DNA of 64,000 bases from Candidatus Stammera capleta (GTDB lineage Bacteria > Pseudomonadota > Gammaproteobacteria > Enterobacterales > Enterobacteriaceae): NCBI GenBank assembly GCA_015140255.1, contig CP043993.1, positions 79,579 through 143,578 of the forward strand, read 5' to 3'. This document shows, piece by piece, positions 39,825-52,124 of this stretch. How positions within the stretch are numbered: the first letter of the stretch is position 1; every line of letters begins with the position of its first letter. Both the position numbers and the translations under genes were made by a program. The notes beneath the pieces are model-generated. The model was given only the letters and a program-made list of their open reading frames with translations, did not search any database and was not told the origin of the DNA.

Positions 39825-41279
39825 TTAAATTTTATTTAAACCACCAATAATCATTGAATCAATTTTTAAAGAAGGTTGACCAACACTTACAGGAACTACT
39901 TGATCATCTTTACCACACATACTATTACCATAATCAAAACTAAAATCATTAGCTATCATACTAATATTATTCATAACTTCAAATACAGAACCAATTAAAG
40001 TAGCACCTTTTATAGGATTACATATTTTTCCTTTCTTAATTAAATAACCTTCTAAAATTGTAAAAACAAATTTTCCAGAAGTAATATCAACTTGTCCACT
40101 AGATAAATTAGCTATATAAATACCATAATCAACACTTTCTATTAAATTTAAAAAACTACTTGAACCATTTAATAAAAAAGTATTAGTCATTCTAGGAATA
40201 GGTAAACATCTGTAAGATTCTCTTCTAGCATTTCCAGTAGATTTCATATTCATTAACGAAGCATTAAATTTATCTAAAATAAAAGATTTTAAAATACCAT
40301 TTTCTACAAGTATATTTTTTTTACCTAAAATACCCTCATCATCAATATTTAATGAACCCCTTAAATTTAATAAAGTACTATCATCTACTATAGTACACAA
40401 ATCAGAAGCTATTTTAGTATTTATTAAATTACTATAAATTGATATACCCTTACGTATAAAATCACCTTCTAAACCATGACCAATAGCTTCATGTAATAAA
40501 ACTCCAGGAGAACCAGAACCTAAAATTACTGGAAATTTACCTGATGGAGCATTTACAGCATATAAATTATTCATACCTATTCTAATAGCTTCTTTAGCTC
40601 AATGCTCAATAATAAGTTCACCATTATAATATTTAGAAATTAAATCTTCATAAGAATAACGACCACCACCACCACTAAAACCAATTTCTTGATAATTATT
40701 TTTTTCTAATTTAACTTTAAAAGATATATCAATTAAAGGCCTAACATCTCCTATACAAACACCTTCATTAGAAACAACTAATATAATTTCATAATTATTA
40801 ATTAAATTAATTGATACATAATTTACATAAGAATTAATTTTTCTAATATAATTATCTAAATAAAATAATAAATCAACTTTATTTTTATTAGAAGAAAAAT
40901 TTATAGAATTTTTATTTTTATAAAAAAATTCTTTTTCAGGAATAAAAAAAATATTTTTTTTTTTTTTAAATTTTACATTACTATAAATATTTTTAATATT
41001 ATTAATTAAATTTAATATTGACTTAAAATTTATATTACTAGAACAACTAAAACTAACTTGATCACCAGAAATAACTCTTATTCCAACTCCATTATTAATT
41101 GATATAGAATTGTTCTTAATTAATTTTTCTTCTAAAAATAAAGATTCAACAATAGAAGATTGAAAATATAAATCACCATAACTTAATCCTTTAAAATATA
41201 AATTTGAAATTAAATCTAACAAATCAGATTTAGATAAATTATTTTTATCTAAAATATTTTTATATACTAAACTACTCAT
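39825..41279 (-). CDS. tldD: Metalloprotease TldD
   Basis: Catalytic half of the TldD-TldE metallopeptidase, 484 residues (E. coli 481). The zinc motif HEAIGHGLEGDF (HExxxH) is near residue 265, and GTDRRESYRCLPIPRMTNTFL-like sequence (NARRESYRCLPIPRMTN) follows. Sits beside mreD, as in E. coli. The partner gene (tldE/pmbA) is not in the window. Confidence 0.92.
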
Positions 41280-41283
41280 TTTA

Positions 41284-41730
41284 TTACTCTAAATTATTAA
41301 TAATTTTAATTTTTTTTTTAAATAAAATATTTATAATCAAAAACCAAAAAAAACCATCAAAAAAAGAATTAATCAAAATAAATTGATTTATATTACCAAT
41401 TAAAAAAAAATTATCTAAAAAAAAAAAAAATATCCTAACTAAAAAAGAAAAAATAATAACAACATAAAATGTATGAAAATTAAAAAAAATAATAATTTTT
41501 CTTAAAAAGAAAATTATAAAAGTAGATAATAAATAAATTAATAAAGTTTTACCCAATAAAAAATTTAAAAAAATATCATATAAAAAAAATATAAAAAATA
41601 TTAACTTATTTTTAATAATTAAAAAATTAATATCTAAAAAATATAAATATATAATATTTAAAATAGAAATTTTTATATCTAATATACTATTTAATATAAA
41701 AAAAAAATTTACTATACTAAATTGAAACAT
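41284..41730 (-). CDS. mreD: Rod-shape protein MreD
   Basis: Membrane protein of the elongasome, 148 residues (E. coli 162). Sequence is little conserved and almost entirely Phe/Ile/Leu/Asn with about five membrane segments; the identification rests on size, hydrophobicity and position right after mreC. Confidence 0.75.
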   Translation of the reverse strand: MFQFSIVNFFFILNSILDIKISILNIIYLYFLDINFLIIKNKLIFFIFFLYDIFLNFLLGKTLLIYLLSTFIIFFLRKIIIFFNFHTFYVVIIFSFLVRIFFFFLDNFFLIGNINQFILINSFFDGFFWFLIINILFKKKIKIINNLE

Positions 41731-41738
41731 AAATAAAA

Positions 41739-42545
41739 TTAGTTATATAAAAAAACAAAATTAATATTATTTAAATTTAAAAAATACTTAATATGAGCTA
41801 CTAAAAAACCATTTACTAAATCTAAATATACATTATCTACTACACCTACTGGATAACCAGAAAAAGAATAATCACTTATTTTAGGTAAAATTATTATATC
41901 ACCTAATTTAACATCAGAATTAATAGGAAAATCATTAATTTTCATATAATTATTACAACCATAACCTATAATAACAGCATTAATATTATTTCTTAAAACA
42001 CTAACAGGAAAAATACTATTTTTGTTACAAATTAATTGTACTTTACTAAAAAAATCTCCTGAATAAATAACTTTACCTAACATACCCATGTTATTAAATA
42101 ATAAACTACCATATTTAATATTAGAATCATATATATGATTAATAAATATTTCGTCAATATTATTTAAATAATAAAAAAAAATTTTAACAAAAATAGAATT
42201 ATTTACTTTTTTTTTATACATAGGAATATTTAACATATTACGTAATATATTATTTTCTAATTGTAAAGAATTTAAATCAAACAAATTTTTATGTAAAAAA
42301 ATATTCTTTTTTTTCAAAAAAATATTTTCTTTATAAATTTTTTGACAATTACTTAAATAAAAAATTTTTTTATATATAAATAATTTAATATTATTAATAA
42401 AATAAAAATAAAAAAAAATAATTCTATCTGTATAAAAATATATTTTATTAGATAAATTATAATAAAAATCAAAAAATAATAAAAATATAGAAATAAAAAT
42501 TATAACTAAAAAATAAAAAAAATTATTACTTTTTTTAAAGAACAT
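41739..42545 (-). CDS. mreC: Rod-shape protein MreC
   Basis: Periplasmic scaffold of the elongasome, 268 residues (E. coli 367). One membrane helix near residues 10-30, a helical segment, then the beta domain with LLFNNMGMLGKVIYSGDFFSKVQLICNKNSIFPV and GDIIILPKISDYSFSGYPVGVV, typical of MreC. Shortened at the C-terminus. Confidence 0.88.
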   Translation of the reverse strand: MFFKKSNNFFYFLVIIFISIFLLFFDFYYNLSNKIYFYTDRIIFFYFYFINNIKLFIYKKIFYLSNCQKIYKENIFLKKKNIFLHKNLFDLNSLQLENNILRNMLNIPMYKKKVNNSIFVKIFFYYLNNIDEIFINHIYDSNIKYGSLLFNNMGMLGKVIYSGDFFSKVQLICNKNSIFPVSVLRNNINAVIIGYGCNNYMKINDFPINSDVKLGDIIILPKISDYSFSGYPVGVVDNVYLDLVNGFLVAHIKYFLNLNNINFVFLYN

Positions 42546-42561
42546 AAAATTATCTTATATA

Positions 42562-43829
<1,268 letters not shown>

Positions 43830-44144
43830 ATGTACGCTATAATAGAAACAGGTGGAAAACAATATAAAATTAAAAAAGGAGATTATATTGTAACGGAAAA
43901 AACAAAAAAAAAAAAAAATGAAAAAATAATATTTAAAAAAATAATTTTAATATTTAAAAATGATAAAATAATAAATAAAAAAAAAAAATTAAAAAATTTT
44001 ATTATCAAAGGTAAAATAATAAAAAATATAAAAAATAAAAAAATTAAAATATTAAAATTTAAACGTAGAAAACACTACAAAAAAACAATAGGTCATAGAC
44101 AAAAATTACAAAAAATAAAAATTTGTTCAATAAATAAAAAATAA
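43830..44144 (+). CDS. rplU: 50S ribosomal protein L21
   Basis: 104 residues (E. coli 103). MYAIIETGGKQYKIKKGDYI is the signature; the C-terminal KFKRRKHYKKTIGHRQ is also typical. The middle is almost all Lys/Ile/Asn. Its stop directly abuts the rpmA start. Confidence 0.94.
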   Translation: MYAIIETGGKQYKIKKGDYIVTEKTKKKKNEKIIFKKIILIFKNDKIINKKKKLKNFIIKGKIIKNIKNKKIKILKFKRRKHYKKTIGHRQKLQKIKICSINKK

Positions 44145-44402
44145 ATGGCACATAAAAAAGCTGGTGGATCAACTAAAAATGGTAGAGATTCTCGTTCTAA
44201 AAGATTAGGAATAAAACATTTTGGAGGAGAATATGTAAATGCTGGAAATATAATAATTAAACAAAGAGGAACTACATTTCATGCAGGTATAAATGTTAAA
44301 TGTGGTAGAGATTACACACTATACGCAATTAAAAAAGGAATAGTAAAATTTAAGAAACAAGGTATATCAAAAAAAAAATTTGTACATGTAATCGAAAATT
44401 AA
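44145..44402 (+). CDS. rpmA: 50S ribosomal protein L27
   Basis: 85 residues, the E. coli length. [24 protein letters not shown]; its N-terminus reaches the peptidyl-transferase centre. [28 protein letters not shown] completes the match. Confidence 0.96.
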   Translation: MAHKKAGGSTKNGRDSRSKRLGIKHFGGEYVNAGNIIIKQRGTTFHAGINVKCGRDYTLYAIKKGIVKFKKQGISKKKFVHVIEN

Positions 44403-44439
44403 TTTTTAAAATATTTAAAATTATTCAAAAAGGTTTAAA

Positions 44440-44910
44440 ATGATACATACATTAATGACAAAAGAAGGAGAAAAAAAATTACGTAAAAAATTAAAATATT
44501 TAAAAGAAATTAAAAGACCTTCAATAATAATTTCTATATCAAAAGCTAGAGAATTCGGAGATTTAAAAGAAAATTCTGAATATCACGCAGCAAAAGAAGA
44601 ACAAATTATTTGTGAAAATAAAATAAAAGATATAGAAAAAAAACTTTTCTACGCACAAATAATAGATATATCAAAAAACAAAAACAAAAAAAAAATAATG
44701 TTTGGATCATTAATCAAACTAATAAATTTAAACAACAAAAAAAAAATCACTTATAGAATAGTAGGAGATGATGAGTCTAACATTAAAAAAAATCTTATAT
44801 CTATTAACTCTCCATTAGCTAAAAAATTATTAGGTAAAAAAAAAAAAAATATTATATCTTTAAAAACTATTAAAGGAAATATAAAATATAAAATAATAAA
44901 TATAAAATAA
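44440..44910 (+). CDS. greA: Transcription elongation factor GreA
   Basis: Rescues backtracked RNA polymerase; 156 residues (E. coli 158). The coiled-coil tip carries ISKAREFGDLKENSEYHAAKE with the acidic pair of the GreA tip (D and E), then the C-terminal domain with YRIVGDDESN and INSPLAKKLLGKK. Useful to a polymerase facing long homopolymers. Confidence 0.95.
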   Translation: MIHTLMTKEGEKKLRKKLKYLKEIKRPSIIISISKAREFGDLKENSEYHAAKEEQIICENKIKDIEKKLFYAQIIDISKNKNKKKIMFGSLIKLINLNNKKKITYRIVGDDESNIKKNLISINSPLAKKLLGKKKKNIISLKTIKGNIKYKIINIK

Positions 44911-44960
44911 TTATAAGTATTAAAATTTAATAAAAAAAATTACTTTATAATATTATTATT

Positions 44961-45574
44961 ATGAAAAATAAAAAATGAATTAATATACAAAAAAATGATA
45001 AATATATAAACTTTAAAAAAGAAAAAAATATTATATCTAGATCATGATTTAAAATTAAAGAAATTAATAAAGAGTTTAATATAATAAAAAAAGGAGATAA
45101 TATAATTGATTTAGGTTGTTCACCAGGAGGATGAACACAATTTTTAATTCAAAAAAAAAATAAAATTGGAAAAATATTTAGTTGTGATATTACACCTATA
45201 AACAAAAAATTAAAAACAAATTTTATTTTAGGAGATATATGTAAAAAAAAAATACTAAACAAAATAATTAAGAAAACTATAAACTATAAAATAAATAACA
45301 TATTATCAGACATATCACCTAATATAACAGGTATAAAAGAAATAGATAATCCTAAATTTAGGTTAATAGTTAAACAAATTTTATATTTATGTAAATTAAA
45401 ATTAAAAAAAAAGGAAATTTAATTATAAAAATTTTTTTAGGTGAAATTTTTTCTTATACTGTTAAAAAAATTAAAAAAATATTTAAAATTGTCAAAATTA
45501 AAAAATTAAAATCTTCACGTAATTTTTCTAAAGAAATATACATAATAGCAAAATATTATAAATGTAATTTTTAA
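44961..45574 (+). CDS. rlmE: 23S rRNA 2'-O-methyltransferase RlmE, frame broken in a poly(A) run
   Basis: Heat-shock methyltransferase for U2552 of 23S rRNA. SAM motif IIDLGCSPGGWTQFL near residue 57 (Trp is TGA), SCDITPI, LSDISPNITG. As written the frame closes at 45420-45422, but the family C-terminus (GNLIIKIFLGE and SSRNFSKEIYIIAKYYK) continues in the next frame to TAA at 45572-45574. The switch falls at a run of nine A at 45404-45412; one extra A would restore a protein of about 204 residues (E. coli 209). Slippage or a read error could explain it. Precedes ftsH as in E. coli. Confidence 0.8.
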
Positions 45575-45591
45575 ATAGAATATAAAACTAT

Positions 45592-47382
45592 ATGATAAAA
45601 AATTTACTTTTTTGATTAGCATTAACTGTCCTAATAATGACATCATTTCAAAATATAGGACAAAAAAAAAATTACCCAAATATAGAATATTCTAATTTTT
45701 TAATGGATGTAAAAAAAAACAAAATTCAAGAAGTAAAAATTAATGGTAAAGAAATTAATGTAACAAAAAAAAATTATCAAAAATATAAAACTTATATACC
45801 AATCAATGATCCAAAATTATTAAATAATTTAATTAATAAGAAAATTAAAATAAGTAGTATTCCTCAAGAAGAACCAAGTTTTATTACTTCAATTTTTATA
45901 TCATGATTACCAATAATTTTACTTACTGGATTATGAATATTTTTAATTAGACAAATACATAATAATAATAATAAAAAAACATTCTTTTTTGGTAAAAGCA
46001 AAGCAAAAATTTTAAATAAAAATAATATTAAAACTACTTTTAAAGATGTAGCAGGATGTAATGAAGCTAAAGAAGAAGTAAAAGAATTAGTAGATTTTTT
46101 AAAAAAACCAAATAAATTTAAAAAATTAGGAGGTAAAATACCAAAAGGTATATTAATGATTGGTCCTCCAGGTACAGGAAAAACACTATTAGCTAAAGCT
46201 ATAGCAGGAGAAGCACAAGTTCCTTTTTATAATATTTCTGGATCAGATTTTGTAGAAATGTTCGTAGGAGTAGGTGCATCTAGAGTCAGAGATATGTTCT
46301 ATCAAGCTAAAAAAAATTCACCATGTATAATATTTATAGATGAAATAGATGCTGTAGGTAGACAAAGAGGTATAAATATCAGTGGAGGACACGATGAAAG
46401 AGAACAAACCTTAAATCAAATGTTAGTAGAAATGGACGGTTTTGATAGTAATAAAGGAATAATAATAATAGCAGCTACAAATAGACCTGATATACTTGAT
46501 CCAGCTCTTTTACGTCCAGGAAGATTTGATAGAAGAGTAATAGTAGATTTACCAGATATAGAAGGAAGAAAGAAAATAATTAAAATACATACCAAAAAAA
46601 TTCCATTAAATAAAAATGTTAATATTAAAATATTAGCTCAAGGAACTCCAGGATTTTCTGGAGCAGATTTATATAATTTAGTTAATGAAGCTACTTTAGC
46701 AGCAGCAAAAAACAACTTAGATAATGTGTCTATGAATGAATTTGAAAAAGCTAGAGATAAAATTATAATGGGAACAGAAAGAAAATCACTAATAATAAAT
46801 AAACAACAAAAAGAATTAATAGCATATCATGAATGTGGACATACAATAGTTAGTCAATTAGTACCAGAACATGATCCAATACATAAAGTAACTATTATAC
46901 CTAGAGGAAAATCTTTAGGATCAACATTTTTTTTACCAGAAAATGATAATTTAAATATTAGTAAAAAACAATTAGAAAGTAAAATATCTACATTATATGG
47001 AGGAAGATTAGCAGAAGAAATTATATATGGTAAAGAAAACATTTCTATAGGATCAAGTAATGATATAAAAATAGCTTCTAATATAGCTAGAAATATGGTT
47101 ACAAAATGAGGTTTTTCAGATAAATTAGGACCATTATTATGAAACAAAAATATAATTAATGAAAACCAGAAAAATATATTTCCTTCTAATTATATATCTA
47201 ATTTAATAGATAAAGAAACTAAAAAAATAATAAAAAAAAATTATTCACGTGCAAAAAAAATACTCCTAAAAAATATTGATATACTACATAAAATGAAAAA
47301 AAAATTAATAAAATATGAAACTTTAAATAAAAAAGAAATTAAAAAAATAATTTTTTATAAAAAATTTAATAAAAAAACTTAA
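45592..47382 (+). CDS. ftsH: ATP-dependent zinc metalloprotease FtsH
   Basis: Membrane-bound AAA protease, 596 residues (E. coli 644). Two membrane helices: about residues 4-20 and near [14 protein letters not shown] after the periplasmic part. AAA motifs: [39 protein letters not shown]. Zinc site [10 protein letters not shown] (HExxH; relatives have HEAGH). The C-terminal tail is Lys/Asn rich and shortened. Confidence 0.96.
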
Positions 47383-47447
47383 ACAAATATTTAATAAAAT
47401 TTTTATAAAAAATTATTTAAATTTAATAAATTTTTAAAAGGATTAAT

Positions 47448-47726
47448 ATGTACAAAATATTTTTAATAATATTTTTTATTGTTTGTATATTTTTAATATC
47501 ATTAATTATTTTAACTCCAAATAAAAATAACATCATATCATCACCATTTGATATTAATAGTAATATAATAACTACTAAAACTCTTAAAGATACATTAAAT
47601 TTTACAATTATAATATTTGCTATATTATTTTATTTAATATCTTTAACATTAAATATAATCAAACAAAAAAAACAAAATCAACTAACAAAAAATACTAAAA
47701 TATTTAATAATCATTTCATGAAATAA
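47448..47726 (+). CDS. secG: Protein-export membrane protein SecG
   Basis: Small Sec accessory subunit, 92 residues (E. coli 110). Two membrane helices (about residues 2-23 and 50-72); identification relies on these, the size, and the position between ftsH and tRNA-Leu(GAG), the same as E. coli. Sequence conservation is weak. Confidence 0.72.
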   Translation: MYKIFLIIFFIVCIFLISLIILTPNKNNIISSPFDINSNIITTKTLKDTLNFTIIIFAILFYLISLTLNIIKQKKQNQLTKNTKIFNNHFMK

Positions 47727-47736
47727 ACTCTATTAT

Positions 47737-47817
47737 ACCGGGATGGTGAAATAGGTAAACACACTATCTTGAGGAGATAGTTTCTTAGAATTACGGGTTC
47801 GAATCCCGTTCCCGGTA
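47737..47817 (+). tRNA. leuU: tRNA-Leu (GAG)
   Basis: Acceptor ACCGGGA/TCCCGGT, anticodon loop TTGAGGA, short variable arm, T-arm ACGGGTTCGAATCCCGT. Located downstream of secG as in E. coli. Reads CUY codons, which are rare in this genome. Confidence 0.94.
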
Positions 47818-48017
47818 CTAATTTAGTAATTATTAATAAATTTTTATATTTTAACTCCCTAATATATAATTAATTTAGGAATTATAATTTATATATTTTA
47901 TATTTAATTTTTAAATATAGAATAAACTTCTAAATTAATATAATTAATATAATAAAAAATTTTTATATTTTTATAAGATAAAATATTTTTTTTATAAATT
48001 TAATTGAGGCAGCTAGA

Positions 48018-49049
48018 ATGAATAAAGAAATTTTAGCAGTTGCAGAAGCTGTATCAAATGAAAAATCTTTACCAAAAGAAATAATATTTAAAACACTAGA
48101 AAAATCATTAATTATAGCAATAAAAAAAAAATATAATCAAAAAATAGATATTGAAATAAATATTAATCGTAAAAATGGTAAATTTAAAATATATAGAAAA
48201 TGATTAGTAGTAAAAAAAATTAAAAAACCATACAAAGAAATTACACTTAAAAAAGCTATTTATAAAAAAAAAAATATTAAAATAGGAGATTTTATAAAAA
48301 ATAAAATTAAAATTGAAAATTTTGATAGAATAACTACTCAAACAGTCAAACAAATAATAATACAAAAGATACGTAAAATTAAAAAAAACATTACATTTAA
48401 AAAAATAATAAAAAAAAAAGGTCAAATAATTACAGGATACGTAAAAAAAATAAATAAAAAATATATCTCAATAAATATTGAATCAAATATTAAAGTAATT
48501 CTTCTTAAAGAAGATATGACTAAAAAAGATAATTTCAAAATAGGAAATAAAATTAAAGGATTAATATATAATATAAAAAAAAAAAAAAAAAAATATAAAA
48601 TATATATTACAAGAACAAAAAAAACAATGCTTAAAAAACTATTAAAAAAAAAAATTCCTGAAATAAATAAAAATATTATAAAAATTAAATCTATATCAAG
48701 AAAACCAGGATTAAGAGCAAAAGTCGCAGTAAATACAAAAAATAAATATATTGATCCAATAGGAGCATGTATAGGTTTAAAAGGATCAAGAATAAAATCA
48801 ATATCCAATGAATTATCAGGAGAAAAAATAGACATTATATTATGAAATAATAATCCAAAACAATTTGTAATAAATTCTTTATTACCTGCAAAAATATTAA
48901 ACATTAAAATAAATAAAAAGAAAAAAATTATGGATATAAATGTAAATACCGAAAATTTAGCTAAAACTATAGGTAAAAAAGGACTAAATATAAAACTAGC
49001 TTCTAAATTAACAGGATGAAATTTTAATATAATTACTAAAAAAAATTAA
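48018..49049 (+). CDS. nusA: Transcription factor NusA, core only
   Basis: Elongation, pausing and antitermination factor, 343 residues against 495 in E. coli. N-terminal [21 protein letters not shown], the S1 domain ([12 protein letters not shown]), KH1 with [17 protein letters not shown] and [26 protein letters not shown]2 ending [22 protein letters not shown]. It stops right after KH2, so both acidic repeats are gone. rimP and metY, upstream in E. coli, are absent. TGA codes Trp in LTGWNF and elsewhere. Confidence 0.93.
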
Positions 49050-49085
49050 CAATAATTTTAAAAACTTTAAATAAATTTTAATAAT

Positions 49086-50903
49086 ATGTTTAAAAAAATA
49101 GCAAAAAATAAATATAAAAAAAAAAATAAATTTAACACAAAAAAAAATAACAATTTTAAACAAAAATATAATAACCAAAAAAAAAAAAAAAACAAAAAAA
49201 AAATAAATATTAAAAAAAAAAAAAATAAAATATTAAATAATATTAAAAATAATAAAAAAAAAATAAATATTAAAAAAAAAAAAAATAAAATATTAAATAA
49301 TATTAAAAATAATAAAAAAAAAATACATAATAAAAAAAATAAAAAAATAAAATCAAAAAATAAAAATAATATATCACTTATTAAAAAAAAAAATAAAAAA
49401 ATTAAAATATATAAAAGACCACCCATTATATCTATAATGGGACATGTAAACCACGGTAAAACTTCTTTAATAGATTTTATTAGATCAACAAATCTAACAA
49501 AAACAGAAAAAGGTAATATCACTCAATATATTAATGCATATTACATCAATAATAAATGAGGTAATATAACTCTATTAGATACACCTGGTCATTCTATATT
49601 TACTAATATGAGATATAGAGGTATAAATATAGCAGATATAATCTTACTAATTATATCTATAGATGATGGAATAATGCCACAAACAGTAGAAATAATTAAA
49701 TATTCACAAAAATATAATATACCTATAATAATAGGTTTATCTAAAATAGATAAAAAAAATTATTTAGATAATATAAATATAATTAAAAAAAAAATAAATA
49801 AATATAATATATATCCTATAGAATGAGGAGGAAAAAATATATTCGTAGAATTTTCAATCAAAATTAACAAAGGAATAAAAAACATATTTAAAGCTATAAA
49901 AGAAGAAAGTAATAAAATAAATTTAATTACTGATATTAATAAACCTGCTTCAGGTTACATAATAGAATCTAGTATAAATAAAAATCAAGGTATTATTACA
50001 AATATAATAATAAAAAATGGAAAACTTAAAATAGGAGATATAATAATATCAGAAAATAATTTTGGTAAAATTAAATTAATTTATAACGATAAAAACAAAA
50101 ATATTAATTATGCTTTACCAGCTATGCCAGTAAAAATATTAGGATTATCTAAAATATCTTTACCAGGAAATAAATTTATATCATTAGAAAATAAAAAAAA
50201 AATAAAAAAAAAAATTAAAAGAATTAATAATAAAACAACATTAAAAATAAAAAAAACAAGTAATAAAAATATATTTTTACAAAAATTAAACAGTAAAAAA
50301 AAAATTAATTTTTTATTAAAAACAGATGTATACGGATCATTAGATACTATAAAGAAATCAACAAAAAAAATACTCAATGATAAAATAAATTTTATTTATT
50401 CTAATATAGGTGAAATTAATGAAAATGATTTAAAATTAGCATTAGCAAGTAAATCAATTATTTTAGCATTCAATATTAAAATAAATAATACAATAAAAAA
50501 AAAAATTAAAGAATATAATATTAAAGTATATTTTTTTAATATTATATATAAATTAATTGAAAAAATTAAAAAAATTATAGCAAAAAAATATAAATTTTCT
50601 AAAACAATAGCAGGTAAAGCCAAAATAAAAAATATTTTTAATATATCTAAATCAGATATTATAGTTGGATGTATAGTAATACAAGGTAATATTAATATAA
50701 AAAATTCTATTAAAATAATAAGAAATAATTTAATTATATACAAAGGTAAAATAAAATCTTTAAAAAGATTTAAAAAAAATATTAAAAAAGTTGAAAAAGG
50801 TACAGAATGTGGAATATATATAAAAAATTTTAATAAAATTAAAATAGGAGATATTATTGAATCTATAAACATAAAAAATAATATAAATATATATGAAAAA
50901 TAA
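49086..50903 (+). CDS. infB: Translation initiation factor IF-2
   Basis: Initiator-tRNA GTPase, 605 residues against 890 in E. coli. The first 115 residues are almost only Lys, Asn and Ile, with a perfect 20-residue duplication. The G domain starts [18 protein letters not shown]3 DTPGHSIF, G4 SKID. Changes from the consensus: GHVDHGKT to GHVNHGKT and, in switch I, GGITQHIGA to GNITQYINA. The C-terminal domains ([11 protein letters not shown]) are recognisable. Trp are TGA. Confidence 0.94.
49201..49320 (+). repeat. Perfect 60-base tandem duplication in infB
   Basis: 49201-49260 and 49261-49320 are identical. Each copy encodes 20 residues ([12 protein letters not shown] in its centre) in the Lys/Asn N-terminal arm of IF-2. 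Because 60 is a multiple of three the frame is kept. The identity of the copies suggests recent duplication. Confidence 0.85.
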
Positions 50904-51264
50904 TATAAAATATAATAAAATAAGTACAGTAATTAAAAAAAAAATTATTCAAATAATAATTAAAAAATATAACCCTATTATAGGAAAAAAAAATATTTTA
51001 AATATTAACCATATTAAAATAACTAAAAATTTTTCTTATATATATATATATATTATATTTATAAATAAAAATAAAAATATTATTATTGATAATATAATAA
51101 ATTTCTTACAAAAATCAGAAAAATATATTTTGTATAAAATTAAAAAAAAAATAAATATTAAATTAATACCTAAAATATTATTTAAGTATGATAATTTTAA
51201 TACTAAAAAAAATAAAATACTAAAAAAAATTAACTTAGCTAAAAAAATATCTAATTTATCTTAG
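50893..51264 (+). CDS. rbfA: Ribosome-binding factor A
   Basis: 16S maturation factor with a KH-like fold, 123 residues (E. coli 133). Weakly conserved N-terminus (VIKKKIIQIIIKKYNP), then HIKITKNFSYIYIYIIF, and KIKKKINIKLIPKILFKYDN, the usual KLRxTPEIxFxYD segment. Overlaps the end of infB by 11 bases. Confidence 0.85.
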   Translation: MKNNIKYNKISTVIKKKIIQIIIKKYNPIIGKKNILNINHIKITKNFSYIYIYIIFINKNKNIIIDNIINFLQKSEKYILYKIKKKINIKLIPKILFKYDNFNTKKNKILKKINLAKKISNLS

Positions 51265-51294
51265 AAAAAATAAATTAACTAAAAGGTAAAAAAA

Positions 51295-51984
51295 ATGAAA
51301 AGAATAGTACTTATAAGACATGGTGAAAGTATCTGAAATAAAAAAAATATATTTACAGGATGAACAGATGTAAAATTATCTAAAAAAGGTATTAAAGAAG
51401 CTAAAAATGCTGGTAAATTATTAAAAAAAAATAATTTTACTTTTAATTATGCATATACTTCATTTTTAAAAAGAGCAATTCACACATTATGAGAAATATT
51501 ATATAAACTAGATTTAGTATGAATAAAAACTAAAAAAACTTGAAAACTTAATGAAAGACACTATGGAAATTTACAAGGATTAAATAAAGAAAAAACATCT
51601 AAAAAATATGGTAAAGAAAAAGTACTTCAATGAAGAAGAAGTTACACTATTAAACCACCTCAAATTACCTATGAAGATAAAAAATTTCCAGGAAATGAAA
51701 TAAAATATAAAAAATTAAATAAAGAAGAAATACCTTTAGGAGAAAGTTTACTAGATACTTATAATAGAGTAATACCTTATTGGAAAAATAAAATTATACC
51801 AAAAATAAATAAAAACTTATCGATTATAATAGTTGCACACGGTAATTCATTAAGAGCACTAATTAAATATTTAGACAAAATATCAGATGAAAAAATAATC
51901 AAATTAAATATACCTACAGGTATACCACTAATTTATGAATTTAAAAATGATTTAAAAGTAAAAAATAAATTCTATCTTAAATAA
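51295..51984 (+). CDS. gpmA: 2,3-bisphosphoglycerate-dependent phosphoglycerate mutase
   Basis: Interconverts 3- and 2-phosphoglycerate in glycolysis; 229 residues (E. coli 250). Catalytic RHGES near residue 9, [20 protein letters not shown] with TGA-coded Trp, [24 protein letters not shown], and [10 protein letters not shown] with the second catalytic His. It also uses one TGG (YWKNK). Not next to infB/rbfA in E. coli; truB, its expected neighbour there, is missing. Its end is four bases from a convergent tRNA. Confidence 0.95.
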
Positions 51985-51988
51985 AAAA

Positions 51989-52060
51989 TGGCCCCTATTG
52001 GATTCGAACCAATGACCAAGCGATTATGAGTCGCCTGCTCTGCCTCTGAGCTAAAGGGCC
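51989..52060 (-). tRNA. ileX: tRNA-Ile2 (CAU, to be modified to lysidine)
   Basis: Acceptor GGCCCTT/AGGGGCC, anticodon loop CTCATAA in the stem GCGA/TCGC, T-arm CATTGGTTCGAATCCAATA. The body matches the minor E. coli isoleucine tRNA rather than either methionine tRNA, so C34 should be converted to lysidine by TilS to read AUA, which is the main Ile codon of this genome. Confidence 0.88.
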
Positions 52061-52124
52061 TAACTATCAATAATAATAATATATAGTATATATTAACAAA
52101 AAAAAAAAAACAATTCAATTGAAA

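Noticed and set aside
48204-50872. Long Phe/Leu/Ile-rich frames opposite nusA and infB
   Set aside because: They are the complement of Lys/Asn-rich coding DNA; poly(A) read backwards gives poly-Phe. The forward frames carry the family motifs.
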